DNA of 5,253 nucleotides, from assembly GCA_002717915.1 (NCBI GenBank), contig PBCV01000015.1, forward strand, positions 26,255-31,507, written 5' to 3'. The notes beneath the pieces are model-generated. The model saw only the letters and a program-made list of their open reading frames with translations. It was not told the origin of the DNA and ran no database searches. How positions within the stretch are numbered: position 1 is the stretch's first letter; every line of letters starts with the position of its first letter. Source of the stretch: Fidelibacterota bacterium. Its GTDB lineage: Bacteria > Fidelibacterota > Marinisomatia > Marinisomatales > UBA1611. Below, in pieces: positions 1-5,253 of this stretch. The position numbers and the translations under genes were made by a program.

Positions 1-494
1 GTTTCCATATTATGCAGTCGGTCAGCAAACTTGATAATAATGACCCTTAGATCCTGTGCTACAGACAGGAGCATTTTCATAAAATTTCCAGCCTGCTTTT
101 CCTTCCGGGATGAATAGGTAATGCCTCCGATTTTAGTAAGACCATCTACTAGATTCCCGAGATCATTCCCAAACATCTGGGTTATTTCATCGAGCGTTGC
201 ATCCGTATCTTCAACCGTATCATGTAGAAGGCCCGCAATAATGGTTGTTGTATCCATTTTCCATACCGCAAGCGTATTTGCCACAGCAACACAATGGGTA
301 AAGTAAGGCTGTCCCGACAAACGCTTTTGGCCCTCATGGTGACGATTGCCAAATTCGTAAGCTTTCCATAAAAGAGACTCTATTTCTTCGACGTTTTGGT
401 CAGGCCCTAAAGAAATATTTTCTACCAGGTTAATAAATGGTTTGGGATATTCTCCAAATAATTGAGGAACAAGTCTGGAAAGGGGATTATCCAT
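1..494 (-). CDS. rel: RelA/SpoT homologue (RSH), N-terminal HD hydrolase domain, 3' end cut by window edge
   Basis: This is the first 164 codons of a (p)ppGpp synthetase/hydrolase, the cytoplasmic enzyme that controls the stringent response. What is visible is the HD-type hydrolase domain. It contains GQKRLSGQPYFTH (residues 55-67), LLHDTVEDT (89-97) and IKFADRLHNME (154-164). The metal and catalytic positions expected for ppGpp hydrolysis are present: H67, H91-D92, E95-D96 and D158. They fall at a constant offset of 14 from the numbering I recall for streptococcal Rel (H53, H77-D78, E81-D82, D144), and R58 matches the guanine-stacking Arg. Hydrolase activity is therefore likely. The synthetase, TGS and ACT domains would lie beyond position 1, so bifunctionality cannot be judged. 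Two family positions differ: Cys68 follows H67 where Pro is usual, and QAGNFMKM (134-141) has Gly where Glu is usual. The ATG at 494 shares one base with the dnaB stop (TAATG) and has no obvious Shine-Dalgarno, which suggests coupling to dnaB translation. Confidence 0.95.
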   Translation of the reverse strand, partial: MDNPLSRLVPQLFGEYPKPFINLVENISLGPDQNVEEIESLLWKAYEFGNRHHEGQKRLSGQPYFTHCVAVANTLAVWKMDTTTIIAGLLHDTVEDTDATLDEITQMFGNDLGNLVDGLTKIGGITYSSRKEKQAGNFMKMLLSVAQDLRVIIIKFADRLHNME

Positions 495-1840
495 TAAAAC
501 GGCGTTTCAGCCTGGGAAAGATTTTCAAATCTTGCATATTTACTAATGAAGGATGCGCTGATATGCCCCGTAGGTCCGTTTCGTTGTTTTGCTACAATAA
601 TTTCCGCTTTACCTTCATCTTCATCCTCCTGGGAATACACCCAGGGCCGGTATAAGAAAATAACAACATCTGCATCCTGTTCGATTGCACCGCTCTCTCG
701 CAGATCAGATAATTGGGGTTTACGATCTGCTCTTTGTTCCACAGCTCTTGAGAGCTGTGACAATGCTACAACAGGAATACTCAATTCTTTAGCAAGTGCT
801 TTGAGAGATCTGGAAATAACAGAAATTTCCTGCTGGCGGTTTTCTACACCCCTGGGCCCCTGCATCAGTTGAAGATAATCCACCACAATCATACCAATAT
901 TGTGTTCTGCTTTTAAGCGCCGTGCCTTTGCTCGAAGTTCAAGCACAGTAAGGGCAGGTGAATCATCTAAATAAATGGGCGCTTTCTCTAAATCTCCGGC
1001 AGACAGGCCCAGATTCTTCCACAACTTCGCGGGGAGTTTTCCTGTTCTTACAAAATGGCTATCAACCCGGGCCTCAGCGCATAACAATCTCATAGCCAGC
1101 TGGTGGTTTGCCATTTCAAGACTAAACATACCTACACCCACATCTGCTTCTAATGCTGCGTTACGAATCATGGACAGTGCCAGAGCAGTTTTGCCCATCC
1201 CGGGGCGTCCTGCAATAATGATCAAATCACCCTCTTGGAAACCGGATGTGATATCATCCAGGTCTAATAATCCTGATGGAACACCAATCACGGATCCGCC
1301 TGAAGCCCTGATTAATTCCAATTTTTCCAAGGCAGCCACTACAATATCATTGATCTGCGTGAAACCACCCTTTAATCGATTTTGGGTAATACTGAAAATT
1401 GACTGCTCAACCGTGTCCAGAATATCAGCCACATCTTGGCTGTCCTCATACGCTTCCTTGGCAATAGAGTGGGATAAGGTAATCAGACTTCTCAGCAAGG
1501 CCTTTTCCATGACGATTTTAGAATATCGTTCAACATGGGCAGCTGTTGGCACTGATTCAACTAATCCTGTAACAAAATAGGTACCACCAACGGATTCAAG
1601 CTCTTTATTCTTTTTCAGCAGGTCAATTACAGACACGGTATCAACTGGCTCACCTTTATCAAATAAAAGTTCCATAGCAGAAAATATTTTGCCATGGGCG
1701 TCTTTATAAAAAACATCCGGGGTGAGCCACTGGATGGATTTACTCACCGCATCTTTCGAAGAGAGCATGGAACCAAGAACGGCTAACTCTGCTTCTTCCG
1801 AGTGCGGTTGTACATTTAAGAGCTGATTATTGTCTGCCAT
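494..1840 (-). CDS. dnaB: Replicative DNA helicase DnaB
   Basis: Hexameric 5'-3' helicase that unwinds the replication fork and recruits primase. It is 448 residues, normal for the family, with no intein. The N-terminal primase-interacting domain (about 10-115) includes SEEAELAVLGSML and PDVFYKDAHGKIFSAM. A linker follows, then the RecA-like ATPase domain from about residue 180. Visible motifs are: Walker A GRPGMGKT (211-218); FSLEM (239-243) with the likely catalytic Glu242; Walker B IVVDYLQLM (318-326); NRQQEISVISRSLK (334-347); VALSQLSRAVEQR (358-370) with the sensor Gln362; DLRESGAIEQDAD (379-391); and KQRNGPTG (418-425), which carries the expected arginine finger Arg420. All are intact, so the protein should be active. 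The ATG at 1840 is six bases after the udg stop, with only a weak AAAGA upstream. The start fits the family N-terminus, which places QPHSEEAE about ten residues in. The gene overlaps the RSH start by one base. Confidence 0.98.
   Translation of the reverse strand: MADNNQLLNVQPHSEEAELAVLGSMLSSKDAVSKSIQWLTPDVFYKDAHGKIFSAMELLFDKGEPVDTVSVIDLLKKNKELESVGGTYFVTGLVESVPTAAHVERYSKIVMEKALLRSLITLSHSIAKEAYEDSQDVADILDTVEQSIFSITQNRLKGGFTQINDIVVAALEKLELIRASGGSVIGVPSGLLDLDDITSGFQEGDLIIIAGRPGMGKTALALSMIRNAALEADVGVGMFSLEMANHQLAMRLLCAEARVDSHFVRTGKLPAKLWKNLGLSAGDLEKAPIYLDDSPALTVLELRAKARRLKAEHNIGMIVVDYLQLMQGPRGVENRQQEISVISRSLKALAKELSIPVVALSQLSRAVEQRADRKPQLSDLRESGAIEQDADVVIFLYRPWVYSQEDEDEGKAEIIVAKQRNGPTGHISASFISKYARFENLSQAETPF
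740..759. repeat. 20-base near-perfect palindrome inside dnaB
   Basis: Nine-base arms CACAGCTCT (740-748) and AGAGCTGTG (751-759) flank a two-base centre. They encode the conserved SQLSRAV segment of the helicase. The symmetry is visible directly. It probably results from codon choice over a constrained protein motif, although such length suits a binding site for a dimeric protein. Confidence 0.35.
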
Positions 1841-1846
1841 GAATCT

Positions 1847-2554
1847 TTAATTATTTAAGAAATCCCGTACCCATTGGAAATCATCCCAGGTAGGTTTTTT
1901 AAAATTTGAGTTTCTCAATAGGGCTGCAGGGTGATATGTTACCCGCAAGGGAGTCCCATGATAGTCATGCGTTTTTTCTCTCATTTCTTTAAGCGGTACA
2001 TCCATTTTCAATAATGTTTTTCCAGCAACCCTTCCCAAGGCAACAATCAATCTGGGCTGGATTTTTTCAATTTGCTTCACCAGGTAAGGTTCGCATTTTT
2101 CCACTTCCGATGGCAATGGGTCCCTATTATTTGGCGGCCGGCATTTTAATACATTGGCAATATAGACACCCTGCCCTCTTTTCTTTTGAATAGCCCTTAG
2201 TATATCATCCAATAATTTTCCTGCCCGGCCAACAAATGGTTCACCTTTCAAATCTTCCTGTTCTCCTGGAGCCTCACCTACCAACATAAGATCTGCATTC
2301 GGATCCCCCACACCAAAAACAAAATTCGTACGGGTTTTACCCAGCGGACACTCCTGACAGAGGCAGATGGAAATTCTAAACTGTTCTAAATCATCCCGGT
2401 TTCCAGAGTCTAACGTATTAGGAGTTTGATCTAGATTTTTTGCTTGATCTTTTGAAACGTACAATTCATTTCCAAACAATGCCTGATATTGCCTAAGATA
2501 AGTCTGAATTGCCGTATTGGCTCCCATGATTATTCTAGATTTATTTTTCTCCAT
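1847..2554 (-). CDS. udg: Family 4 (UDGa) 4Fe-4S uracil-DNA glycosylase
   Basis: Removes uracil arising from cytosine deamination or dUTP incorporation, starting base-excision repair. The Fe-S family signature is complete: C66-x2-C69 (CQEC), then C138 and C154 (C-x15-C, starting [10 protein letters not shown]), four ligands for a 4Fe-4S cluster. Motif 1 is [10 protein letters not shown] (92-101), followed by [14 protein letters not shown] (104-117). Motif 2 is YHPAALLR (207-214). The roughly 60 residues before the first Cys ([14 protein letters not shown], then a low-complexity polar linker) form an N-terminal extension that varies in this family. The start is ambiguous. ATG 2554 lies inside the omega gene, with a weak GGTGA six bases upstream. 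ATG 2527 (residue 10) begins two bases after the omega stop but has no Shine-Dalgarno. I list the longer form. No family motif is affected by the choice. Confidence 0.95.
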   Translation of the reverse strand: MEKNKSRIIMGANTAIQTYLRQYQALFGNELYVSKDQAKNLDQTPNTLDSGNRDDLEQFRISICLCQECPLGKTRTNFVFGVGDPNADLMLVGEAPGEQEDLKGEPFVGRAGKLLDDILRAIQKKRGQGVYIANVLKCRPPNNRDPLPSEVEKCEPYLVKQIEKIQPRLIVALGRVAGKTLLKMDVPLKEMREKTHDYHGTPLRVTYHPAALLRNSNFKKPTWDDFQWVRDFLNN

Positions 2555-2805
2555 TTTACTTCACCATTAAGAAATTTTTCAATTGCAATCGTGGTAACCT
2601 TTCCCTTTTCCTCATATGTCTCTGGGGATATTTCTTCCACTTCATCAAAGACATCCAGGTCTTCTTCCTGGTGTTCCATGATGGCCTTGCTCAGGATTCG
2701 TTCCTGTAGCTCAAAACGGGCCTGTCCAGACATAGCTGCTACGGCTTCGTACATGTTTTCGGCCTTTTCTTCTATTTCGCGAAACGGTATGGTTTTAAGT
2801 CCCAT
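2530..2805 (-). CDS. rpoZ: RNA polymerase omega subunit-like protein (RpoZ/Rpb6 family)
   Basis: Small 91-residue acidic protein, most likely the omega subunit that wraps the beta-prime C-terminus and aids RNA polymerase assembly. The evidence is partly sequence and partly position. Residues 17-33 (ENMYEAVAAMSGQARFE) align with the omega helix that in E. coli reads [33 protein letters not shown] (68-85) aligns with the C-terminal omega motif KTTVIALREIEEGLI. Between them is a very acidic stretch (46-66, rich in Glu and Asp). The N-terminal MARVT-type peptide of proteobacterial omega is absent. The gene sits directly after gmk, where rpoZ is found in many phyla. Its start overlaps the gmk end by 11 bases and is fixed by a strong AAGGAG six bases before ATG 2805, the best ribosome site in the window. 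The alternative is an unrelated small conserved protein, which I think less likely. Confidence 0.75.
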   Translation of the reverse strand: MGLKTIPFREIEEKAENMYEAVAAMSGQARFELQERILSKAIMEHQEEDLDVFDEVEEISPETYEEKGKVTTIAIEKFLNGEVKWRKINLE

Positions 2806-3370
2806 TGAGTACTCCTTCTTTTAATTCATTAACTATTTCAATTAATTCTGTTTTTGCCACATCTAGATCTTCATTGATCATTACGTGGTCAAATCTAACT
2901 TTATATTCCATTTCCTGCTGGAATCTTTGCAATCGTATTTCTATACGCTTTTCCGAGTCTGTGCCCCGTTTTATTAACCTCTCTCTCAGATGTCCAATAC
3001 TGGGCGGTATAATAAAAATAGAAAATGTATCCTCAGGATATAACTTTTTGATGCGCATAGATCCTTTAACGTCCATTTCCAATAAAAGCATCCTTCCATT
3101 GGATATTGCATTTTCTAGGATGCTTTTTGAAGTCCCATAATAAAATCCATGGACATTCTCCCATTCAGCTAGATGTTCTTCGAGGATAAGTTCCTCAAAT
3201 TCATCAGATGATATAAAATTATAATCCACACCATTTGTTTCTATACTTCTCCTTTCACGGGTGGTATAGGAGACAGACCATTCTATTTCAGGCATAACCT
3301 CTTGCAATGCTTTGCACAGAGTTGTTTTACCTGAGCCGGATGGAGCCGATATTGCAATTAAATGCTTCAT
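2795..3370 (-). CDS. gmk: Guanylate kinase
   Basis: Cytoplasmic nucleotide kinase that converts GMP and ATP to GDP and ADP, feeding GTP, dGTP and (p)ppGpp pools. It is 191 residues, a usual length. The P-loop is APSGSGKTT (9-17). The GMP-binding segment runs SVSYTTRERRSIETNGVDY (32-50), with the conserved Ser34, Arg38, Arg41, Glu44 and Tyr50. It is followed by GFYYGT (75-80) and LLEMDVKG (96-103), with Asp100 expected at the active site. The LID region RLIKRGTDSEKRIEIRL (131-147) carries the arginines that contact ATP phosphates. All key residues are present. The ATG shares one base with the yicC stop (TAATG) and has no clear Shine-Dalgarno, so translation is probably coupled to yicC. The last codons overlap the start of the omega gene by 11 bases. 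The yicC-gmk-rpoZ order is common across bacteria. Confidence 0.98.
   Translation of the reverse strand: MKHLIAISAPSGSGKTTLCKALQEVMPEIEWSVSYTTRERRSIETNGVDYNFISSDEFEELILEEHLAEWENVHGFYYGTSKSILENAISNGRMLLLEMDVKGSMRIKKLYPEDTFSIFIIPPSIGHLRERLIKRGTDSEKRIEIRLQRFQQEMEYKVRFDHVMINEDLDVAKTELIEIVNELKEGVLNGT
2812..2817 (-). promoter_or_regulatory. Strong Shine-Dalgarno for the omega-subunit gene
   Basis: On the minus strand AAGGAG lies six bases before ATG 2805, inside the last codons of gmk. It is the only strong ribosome-binding site among the gene starts here; the others rely on overlap or have weak purine runs. It settles the start of the omega gene and suggests this subunit is initiated independently rather than only by coupling to gmk. 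Confidence 0.75.
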
Positions 3371-4230
3371 TATAAAATGTTTTGAGCTTGTTCACGAATT
3401 TTTTCCAGCTCACCCTTCATTTCAACCACATGTTTTGTCACATCTGTTTGAGGGCTTTTAGACCCGATCGTATTTATCTCACGTCCAATTTCCTGAATGA
3501 GAAAATTAATCCGTTTCCCCACAGGATCTTCTCGGTCTAAATAGGTATGAAGTTGATCAAAATGACTTCTACATCGTACAATTTCTTCTGTCACATCTGC
3601 ACGATCAGCTAGGTATGCTACTTCCTGTATCAGTCTAGATTCATCTAGAGACTCTCCATTCAATAATTCGGAAATTTTCTCCTGTAACTGCGCCTGTTTT
3701 TCAGATTTAAAATTTCCTGAGATATGTTCTGCTGAGTCAATAGCGTTTTGCAGATTTTTTATGCGCTTCAAAATATCATCTTGGATTTGTTTCCCTTCTT
3801 TTTCTCGCATTTCATTAAGCTGATTTAACGCATGTTCAACCGCTTTAATAATCACACTCTGATTGATAGAGTCCGGTTCGTCTGCCTTTAGGAGATCATG
3901 AGTTGAAATAATATCACTCAGGCTCATACGCTGTCCGTAACTGACATGAATCTTTTTCACTACATCCTGAATCATTTCAAACCGGTCTTTATTAAAACTC
4001 AATTTTTGGTTATCCTGGGAAACATTTAATTCTACCCGTACCTGTGCATTGCCCCTTTGGATCGATTTTTCCAATAGGGCTCTAATCTTTTGCTCAGTGG
4101 CTGGATCCAGGGAAAACCCACGAAATTTCATTTCAAGAAACCTTGAATTGACCGAGCGAATCTCCACGTCTATTTTATTGAGACCGCGGCCAGCAGATCC
4201 GCGGCCAAATCCTGTCATACTTTTAATCAT
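3370..4230 (-). CDS. yicC: YicC/YloC family endoribonuclease
   Basis: Full-length (286 residues) member of the YicC family. Characterised members (E. coli YicC, B. subtilis YloC) act as endoribonucleases in RNA turnover. The N-terminal domain opens with the family hallmark MIKSMTGFGRG, then DVEIRSVNSRFLEMKFR (21-37). A helical middle (about 125-190) is rich in Lys, Glu and Gln and may be a coiled coil. The C-terminal DUF1732-type domain has DESRLIQEVAYLADRADVTEE (starting at residue 196), then VGKRINFLIQEIGREINTIG (237-256) and SKSPQTDV, ending with KIREQAQNIL. These are the most conserved parts of the family and are intact. The MIKSMTGFGR start is diagnostic and fixes ATG 4230, although there is no Shine-Dalgarno. 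It is the first gene of the tightly packed group, 96 bases after the barrel-protein gene. Codons 9-16 contain a GC-rich hairpin. Confidence 0.95.
   Translation of the reverse strand: MIKSMTGFGRGSAGRGLNKIDVEIRSVNSRFLEMKFRGFSLDPATEQKIRALLEKSIQRGNAQVRVELNVSQDNQKLSFNKDRFEMIQDVVKKIHVSYGQRMSLSDIISTHDLLKADEPDSINQSVIIKAVEHALNQLNEMREKEGKQIQDDILKRIKNLQNAIDSAEHISGNFKSEKQAQLQEKISELLNGESLDESRLIQEVAYLADRADVTEEIVRCRSHFDQLHTYLDREDPVGKRINFLIQEIGREINTIGSKSPQTDVTKHVVEMKGELEKIREQAQNIL
4184..4204 (-). repeat. GC-rich hairpin near the 5' end of yicC
   Basis: Two copies of CCGCGG (4184-4189 and 4199-4204), each its own reverse complement, can pair around a nine-base loop. Each copy is part of the direct repeat CCGCGGCC. 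They encode the Gly-Arg-Gly repeats of residues 9-16 and lie about 25-45 bases inside the message, in otherwise AT-rich surroundings. The repeat is real; a regulatory role is speculation. Confidence 0.5.
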
Positions 4231-4326
4231 TCCATATTTTAGGGGTAAAGCCGGTGAAATTAGGGACTTACGAGAATATTATCCAAGACTGAAAGAGTGA
4301 ATTATTCTTTTATTTTAATAGGATGA
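4231..4326 (-). other. Intergenic spacer upstream of yicC, probable operon promoter region
   Basis: This 96-base gap between the barrel-protein stop and the yicC start is the only spacer in the window longer than six bases. It is AT-rich and holds no ORF of any size, no tRNA or rRNA, and no GC-rich hairpin with a T-run. There is thus no convincing intrinsic terminator for the upstream gene, and read-through into yicC is possible. It is the natural place for a promoter serving the yicC-to-RSH group. Confidence 0.5.
4278..4283 (-). promoter_or_regulatory. Possible -10 element for the yicC operon
   Basis: Read on the minus strand the spacer contains GATAAT, a 5/6 match to the housekeeping -10 consensus, about 48 bases before the yicC ATG. 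No good -35 hexamer is found 16-18 bases upstream; the nearest candidate, TTCACT, is too close. The Bacteroidetes-type TTTG/TAnnTTTG pattern is not seen either. It is only a candidate. Confidence 0.2.
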
Positions 4327-5253
4327 TCAATCCTGCTGCACAGCCGAGACCCTGGACAGTATCCAATCCAGGGAAAGGATTAAAGATATGAGATGATGAT
4401 TTCCCATCTCACCGCTTACATTCGAAGTAAGGAATGCATAATCGACCTCAAATCCATCCCATTTTACTCCCAAACCACCCGTTGAATTATTGACTGAATT
4501 TCTTCCCATTCGAATGGATAACTTATCTTTGTATATCCCTTCAAGGCCCAGTGCACCATCCAGCGACAGGGGACCAATTCTCAATTGTGAATCTAAATGG
4601 CGATTTGATACAGCTCCATTCAGGTTAATCATGGAGTGTAACACAAAAGAAGGTATCTTTATGGGCATGAACGGATGGTGAGCGCCTATGGCTATTGAAG
4701 ACACTGTACCTTCCACAGTACCGCTATCCCAGATCAATCCTGATGCAGGCATATTCCTTAGTACAATTCCTATGTTTGTTTTTTTTATCCTTTTTTTGAA
4801 TCCCAAATCCAGACCAATGCCAAGCGCAAAATGATCATCCAGTGAATAAGAAAGCACCTTAAATCCAATGCCAATTGGTAACCCTTGAACCATTCTTATC
4901 ACTGCACCATGGAAACCTATCTGATGCTGGCTGAAATACCGGAGTTGATCCTTATCCAGCCGTTCACCCTCATCTAAGACACCATTGCCTTCTCCCGGAT
5001 CATTTGTGCCAAATTGTCCATCTTGGCCCCAGTCCAGCAACATGGATCGGGTATCAGGAATCTGGCCTACCCCTTCATAGAGAAAGTTCAGATGCATGGG
5101 ATTCTCATTGCGTTCCAATTGAAACCCGATCAGATCACTATTCACAATACCTGCAAAACGGGATTGGTGTGTAATAGAAATATTTTGGATAGGTTCCGAT
5201 GAAAATACGGGGTTAACAAGAGAAGCTGTTGATGATTTGAACTGATATGCAGT
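4327..5253 (-). CDS. PorV/PorQ-like outer-membrane beta-barrel protein, 5' end cut by window edge
   Basis: The frame is open from the window edge to TGA at 4327, giving 308 visible residues. The GTG at 5145 is an internal codon, not the start, because 36 more sense codons precede it in frame. The sequence is a run of alternating amphipathic beta-strands with Gly/Asn/Asp turns and no cytoplasmic motif. Typical PorV/PorQ-family pieces are visible: an upstream NPVFSSE near the NPAG position, NIGIVLRNMPASGLIWDSG in mid-protein, and near the end LGLEGIYKDKLSIRMG, VDYAFLTS and NHHLISLILSL as a likely last strand. The family is widespread in FCB bacteria; some members (PorV) serve type IX secretion, others are of unknown role, so no exact function is assigned. 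Unusual points are an acidic, glycine-rich EF-hand-like loop (4963-5034) and a 13-residue tail after the presumed final strand. The signal peptide would be upstream of the window. Confidence 0.8.
   Translation of the reverse strand, partial: TAYQFKSSTASLVNPVFSSEPIQNISITHQSRFAGIVNSDLIGFQLERNENPMHLNFLYEGVGQIPDTRSMLLDWGQDGQFGTNDPGEGNGVLDEGERLDKDQLRYFSQHQIGFHGAVIRMVQGLPIGIGFKVLSYSLDDHFALGIGLDLGFKKRIKKTNIGIVLRNMPASGLIWDSGTVEGTVSSIAIGAHHPFMPIKIPSFVLHSMINLNGAVSNRHLDSQLRIGPLSLDGALGLEGIYKDKLSIRMGRNSVNNSTGGLGVKWDGFEVDYAFLTSNVSGEMGNHHLISLILSLDWILSRVSAVQQD
4350..4373 (-). repeat. Inverted repeat at the 3' end of the barrel-protein gene
   Basis: Perfect seven-base arms CCCTGGA (4350-4356) and TCCAGGG (4367-4373) enclose a ten-base loop, about 20 bases before the stop codon at 4329-4327. 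In the transcript this can form a hairpin. No U-run follows directly, so it is not a standard intrinsic terminator. It could protect the 3' end of the message from exonucleases or be chance. Confidence 0.4.

Noticed and set aside
121..306. Short open frame on the plus strand opposite the RSH gene
   Set aside because: The minus strand encodes the intact HD-domain motifs here; the plus-strand reading is a chance open frame.
975..1580. A 201-codon open frame on the plus strand
   Set aside because: It is antisense to the core of dnaB, whose frame carries every helicase motif. The plus-strand translation resembles no family and has shadow-like composition.
3632..3653. Near-inverted repeat with two TCTAGA copies in yicC
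   Set aside because: Pairing needs a two-base bulge, and the segment encodes the conserved DESRL motif. It is probably coincidence.
4321..4333. Small symmetrical sequence around the barrel-gene stop as a terminator
   Set aside because: It has only four paired bases, a five-base loop and no strong T-run, so it is not a credible terminator.
5143..5145. GTG as the start of the barrel-protein gene
   Set aside because: The frame stays open for 36 further codons to the window edge, and those codons look like the N-terminal part of a PorV/PorQ-type barrel. The gene is truncated by the window, not started here.
1..5253. Mobile element, CRISPR, tRNA or rRNA, riboswitch, or defence system
   Set aside because: No repeat arrays, transposase or integrase motifs, clover-leaf sequences or defence domains were seen on either strand; coding sequence of ordinary housekeeping type fills almost the whole window.

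Overview
The window is a compact bacterial gene cluster in which every recognisable gene reads on the minus strand. The direction of transcription is therefore from position 5253 towards position 1. The gene set points to a member of the Fibrobacteres-Chlorobi-Bacteroidetes (FCB) superphylum. It has a PorV/PorQ-like outer-membrane barrel with an acidic Asp/Gly/Asn loop, next to yicC-gmk and an atypical short omega subunit. My best guess is a Marinimicrobia (SAR406)-like or related marine lineage. That is inferred from protein style and gene order, not from a marker gene. Base composition is moderately AT-rich throughout and nothing suggests recent transfer.

Layout in transcription order: (1) 5253-4327, the 3' part of a PorV/PorQ-like outer-membrane protein, cut by the window edge. 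(2) 4326-4231, a 96-base spacer, the only real intergenic stretch and the likely place for an operon promoter. (3) yicC (endoribonuclease family), (4) gmk (guanylate kinase), (5) an rpoZ-like RNA polymerase omega subunit, (6) a family-4 Fe-S uracil-DNA glycosylase, (7) dnaB (replicative helicase), and (8) the N-terminal 164 codons of a RelA/SpoT homologue, cut by the other edge.

From yicC to the RSH gene the frames are packed with no usable spacer. Stop and start share a base in TAATG at yicC/gmk and dnaB/RSH. The gmk and omega genes overlap by 11 bases. The omega and UDG genes overlap by 25 bases, or are separated by 2 bases if the second UDG start is used. UDG and dnaB are 6 bases apart. 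This looks like one transcription unit with translational coupling.

Functionally the cluster combines guanine-nucleotide supply (GMK), the stringent-response enzyme (RSH), a polymerase subunit that carries part of a ppGpp site in some bacteria (omega), RNA turnover (YicC), the replication-fork helicase (DnaB) and uracil repair (UDG). The gmk-rpoZ-RSH core resembles the gmk-rpoZ-spoT order of E. coli, with udg and dnaB placed between rpoZ and the RSH gene. I found no mobile element, CRISPR array, RNA gene or clearly novel system. The points worth a second look are the operon composition, the divergent omega subunit, the acidic loop in the barrel protein, and a few small hairpins and start-site arrangements.
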